From positions 195,302 through 259,301 of the forward strand of contig NZ_LGHP01000001.1 in NCBI RefSeq assembly GCF_001280845.1: a DNA stretch of 64,000 nt. Reading direction: 5' to 3'. This document shows, in pieces, positions 61,658-64,000 of this stretch (position 1 is its first letter; every line of letters begins with the position of its first letter). The position numbers were made by a program, and so were the translations under genes. The stretch comes from Bacillus sp. FJAT-28004 (GTDB taxonomy: Bacteria > Bacillota > Bacilli > Paenibacillales > Paenibacillaceae). The notes under the pieces were generated by a model. That model did no database searches and was not told where the DNA came from. It saw nothing but the letters and a program-made list of their open reading frames with translations.

Positions 61658-62386
61658 TTATTGATTCATTTGAGCCTCGGATGGGCTGTAGGTACCAGGC
61701 TGCGTGATCGGAGGAGGCATATCCTTGCCACCAGCAAAATGATATTTCACGACGGTATTGAATTTATCGATCAAAGGCATCAATGATCGACCGCCCCATG
61801 CTTCCTTGGCAAAATCATTAAAGTAGTTTACGAACTCCATATTAGCTGAAATATGAACTTCTTGTACGGCTGGAGCGAGTTCTCGAACTCTAAGAGCTAC
61901 AGTCTGCTTCAGTTCATCCGACAAATCATTAATATCGTTGACTGAAAAATAGGAATTGTACGGTGATACAAGCATGCGGCTGTTGCCATAAGGACTTCCA
62001 GTGTCATGGTTATAGACGCCTTCATTCGTACCGGTATTGTCTTGCTCGCTTTTCCCCCCGGAATTCCGAGTGCCAACGGCGGTCCAGTCAAGCATTAAAC
62101 CAACATAAGCATTTTTGTCTGTGAGCATGACGATTGCGGAAGCAACGCCATTAAGATTAGATACTTTTCGAGAAATGACGGAGCTGTATTCAAAAAAAGA
62201 ATTATCATGCTGGTTAGCATTGTTTGTCGTCGGCCCATAAGCTCTGCCACCGAGCATCTTTGGATCGTTAGCTTGGCGGCTTCCATAATCGGTGTCGCTT
62301 TGCTGAGCATGCTTTTCGTAGGCACAACCGGCTACAGTTGTTATCATGACAGCCGATAGCAGCAATGCGGCTATTTGTTTAACCAT
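61658..62386 (-). CDS. YhcN/YlaJ family sporulation lipoprotein
   Basis: The protein has 242 residues. The lipoprotein signal ends at TTVAGC. The family domain follows (VSNLNGVASAIVMLTDKNAYVGL, LKQTVALRVRELAPAVQEVHISAN), a ring-building-like fold seen in YhcN/YlaJ spore proteins, with a Gly/Asn-rich insert around 120-145. The ATG at 62386 is chosen because GGGGGT lies 9 bases upstream. An ATG at 62407 overlaps that site. It is likely made during sporulation and spore-associated. Confidence 0.88.
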   Translation of the reverse strand: MVKQIAALLLSAVMITTVAGCAYEKHAQQSDTDYGSRQANDPKMLGGRAYGPTTNNANQHDNSFFEYSSVISRKVSNLNGVASAIVMLTDKNAYVGLMLDWTAVGTRNSGGKSEQDNTGTNEGVYNHDTGSPYGNSRMLVSPYNSYFSVNDINDLSDELKQTVALRVRELAPAVQEVHISANMEFVNYFNDFAKEAWGGRSLMPLIDKFNTVVKYHFAGGKDMPPPITQPGTYSPSEAQMNQ

Positions 62387-62612
62387 AAAGAACGGACCCC
62401 CATTCATACGATAATGGCTTTAGTTTTTGCCGCTGCTTCTTAAATATACGTTTTCGCAAGCATACATAATTGACCATGGGTTTGGTGCACAATGTAGGAT
62501 AGAGAGAATGCCATGCAGATGGGTCAAACATAACTGTTTATCATGCGAAAAAACGCAGTAACGATGCGAATTTGACAGCTTTGAGAACAATTTGTGAACT
62601 CTCTGTGGAACA

Positions 62613-62641
62613 TTGACAAATAGGGGCTTCAACTTTATATT
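62613..62641 (+). promoter_or_regulatory. Promoter of ctaC
   Basis: TTGACA (62613-62618) and TATATT (62636-62641) are exactly 17 bases apart, about 115 bases before the ctaC start. The rest of the 62387-62754 gap shows nothing else I can name. Confidence 0.65.
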
Positions 62642-62754
62642 TAATAAAGTGATTTAAGTTGCAGGAGTTGTAATAACATCTGTGAAACACGCAGCCAGCC
62701 GTATGCCACGTGAAAATTAGGCAGCTGCGATAATGTCAAAAGTGGGGTTGATTA

Positions 62755-63807
62755 ATGATGAAACGGTGGCGATTTGTAAAACGGCTTGCGCCGCTTATGG
62801 CCATGATGGTACTGGTACTAGCGGCTTGCGGGCGGAGCGATTTGTCGACGCTGAATCCTCAGGGACCTGTAGCGGAAGAACAATTCGGGCTGATGAAGCT
62901 GGCAATTGGAATCATGTTGATCGTGATTATTGCCGTATTTGCGATTTCTTTGTTTGTAATTATTCGTTTCCGCAGACGTCCGGGAGACAAAACAATTCCT
63001 AAGCAAGTGGAAGGAAATCATAAGCTTGAGATTATTTGGACAGTAATTCCAATTATCATGCTTATCATTTTGGGTGTTCCAACCGTTCAATCCGTGTTTA
63101 ATCTTGCTAAAGACTACAGCAAAGATCCGGAAGCGGTTCAGGTCATCGTTACTTCACACCAATACTGGTGGGAGTTTGAATACCCAGCTTACGGAATCAA
63201 AACAGCACAAGAGCTTATTATTCCAAAAGGCAAGACGATCTCTATCACAGCGAAATCCGCAGATGTGCTTCACTCATTCTGGATTCCATCGCTTGCAGGG
63301 AAAATTGATACAAATCCTGGTGCAAACGTAAATAAAATGTACTTCTCTGCACCAAAAGAAGGCGTTTACCTGGGTAAATGTGCTGAGCTTTGCGGGCCTT
63401 CACATGGTTTGATGGACTTTAAAGTTAAATCAGTGGACGAGTCTTCATTTGATCGTTGGGTAGCAGCTCTTAAAGAGCCTGTAGCACTTCCAAGCGATCC
63501 TGCAATTGCTAAAGCATTTGAAAGCAAATGTCTATCATGCCACGCAGTGGGTGATTTGGGCGGACCTGCTTATCCTAACTTGACAGGTATCGGAAGCCGT
63601 GAGACTGTCGGGGGTATACTTGTTAACACCGATGATCCGCAATATTCCAATGAAGGTTCAGTATACGATAACTTACACCGTTGGATCAAAAACCCTGATG
63701 AAATTAAACCAGGCAACCAAATGGGTAAAATCGACGATTTGACTGAACAAGAGATTGAAGGTATTGCTAAGTATTTATCTGAATTGAAGCTTAACTACGA
63801 ACAATAA
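62755..63807 (+). CDS. ctaC: Cytochrome c oxidase subunit II with fused cytochrome c (caa3 type)
   Basis: The protein has 350 residues. A lipoprotein-like signal (VLVLAACG) is followed by two membrane helices (about 40-65 and 85-110), the CuA domain with CAELCGPSHGLM, and a C-terminal cytochrome c with the heme motif CLSCH and Met ligand in NQMGKI. It accepts electrons from cytochrome c and passes them to subunit I in the membrane. ctaD follows 29 bases downstream. Confidence 0.96.
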   Translation: MMKRWRFVKRLAPLMAMMVLVLAACGRSDLSTLNPQGPVAEEQFGLMKLAIGIMLIVIIAVFAISLFVIIRFRRRPGDKTIPKQVEGNHKLEIIWTVIPIIMLIILGVPTVQSVFNLAKDYSKDPEAVQVIVTSHQYWWEFEYPAYGIKTAQELIIPKGKTISITAKSADVLHSFWIPSLAGKIDTNPGANVNKMYFSAPKEGVYLGKCAELCGPSHGLMDFKVKSVDESSFDRWVAALKEPVALPSDPAIAKAFESKCLSCHAVGDLGGPAYPNLTGIGSRETVGGILVNTDDPQYSNEGSVYDNLHRWIKNPDEIKPGNQMGKIDDLTEQEIEGIAKYLSELKLNYEQ

Positions 63808-63836
63808 TTTATCGGTGATTGAAGGAGGTACCTACT

Positions 63837-64000
63837 TTGGCTCATGCGCATACGCATAAGGTCAAACGTTACAGCGGTCTGATGGACTGGCTGACTACGG
63901 TTGACCATAAAAAAATCGGAATATTGTATATGATTGCCGGCGGATTTTTCTTCCTTGTCGGCGGTTTGGAAGCGATTTTGATTCGGGTTCAATTGTGGAA
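63837..64000 (+). CDS. ctaD: Cytochrome c oxidase subunit I, N-terminal part
   Basis: The first 54 codons are present, starting with TTG preceded by GAAGGAGG. The sequence MAHAHTHKVKRYSGLMDWL and TTVDHKKIGILYMI is the typical CtaD N-terminus, followed by the first membrane helix. The gene runs off the window end. Histidine ligands for heme and copper lie beyond it. Confidence 0.93.
   Translation, partial: MAHAHTHKVKRYSGLMDWLTTVDHKKIGILYMIAGGFFFLVGGLEAILIRVQLW

Overview
The window looks like a chromosomal segment of a Paenibacillus-type member of the Firmicutes (Bacillales). The evidence is strong AGGAGG-like ribosome sites, frequent TTG and GTG starts, YhcN/YlaJ, YitT and CsoR/CopZ proteins, an SLH-anchored surface enzyme, GlnR/TnrA-, Rex- and CcpA-type sites, a ZTP riboswitch, and many sugar importers that lack their own ATPase. 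I saw no tRNA, rRNA, insertion sequence, prophage or CRISPR array.

1-4.6 kb is a nitrite-assimilation locus. nirB and the start of nirD lie on the minus strand, divergent from an ANTAR-domain antiterminator gene and a TrpD-like phosphoribosyltransferase gene. The divergent region carries two exact matches to the GlnR/TnrA consensus. The nirB leader carries two hexaloop hairpins (A at loop position 1, G at position 4) overlapping a terminator, which is the known ANTAR target architecture.

4.6-28.2 kb is mixed housekeeping and accessory content: a family 2 glycosyltransferase, two membrane proteins, two heterodimeric ABC exporters (each with one degenerate ATPase site), a very large SLH-anchored nuclease/5'-nucleotidase next to a DeoR-like (SorC family) regulator, folD behind a ZTP riboswitch, a YitT protein, a GDPD-MFS pair, csoR-copZ and a DinB-fold protein.

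28.4-44 kb is the most unusual part. One co-directional operon of nine genes encodes two solute-binding proteins (one a 1001-residue membrane-anchored fusion with two beta-sandwich-like repeats), four permeases in two pairs, an NHL-repeat/TPR membrane protein, a Yip1 membrane protein and a DUF5696 protein. An ArsR-type regulator with a large C-terminal domain and a GH43 glycosidase follow. No ATPase is encoded with it, so a shared MsmX-like ATPase is implied.

44-47.3 kb holds an NADH oxidase gene with two Rex-type operators, a HAD hydrolase and an SDR. 47.4-58 kb is a second plant-polysaccharide locus: a GntR/LacI hybrid regulator flanked by two nearly identical solute-binding proteins, then two permeases, a GH43 lipoprotein and a GH2 enzyme, with CcpA-type and AT-rich operator-like sites. 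58-64 kb holds a standalone GTP cyclohydrolase II, a DUF421 protein, a divergent HxlR regulator/aldo-keto reductase pair, a YhcN/YlaJ lipoprotein and the start of a caa3 cytochrome oxidase operon (ctaC, then ctaD cut by the window end).
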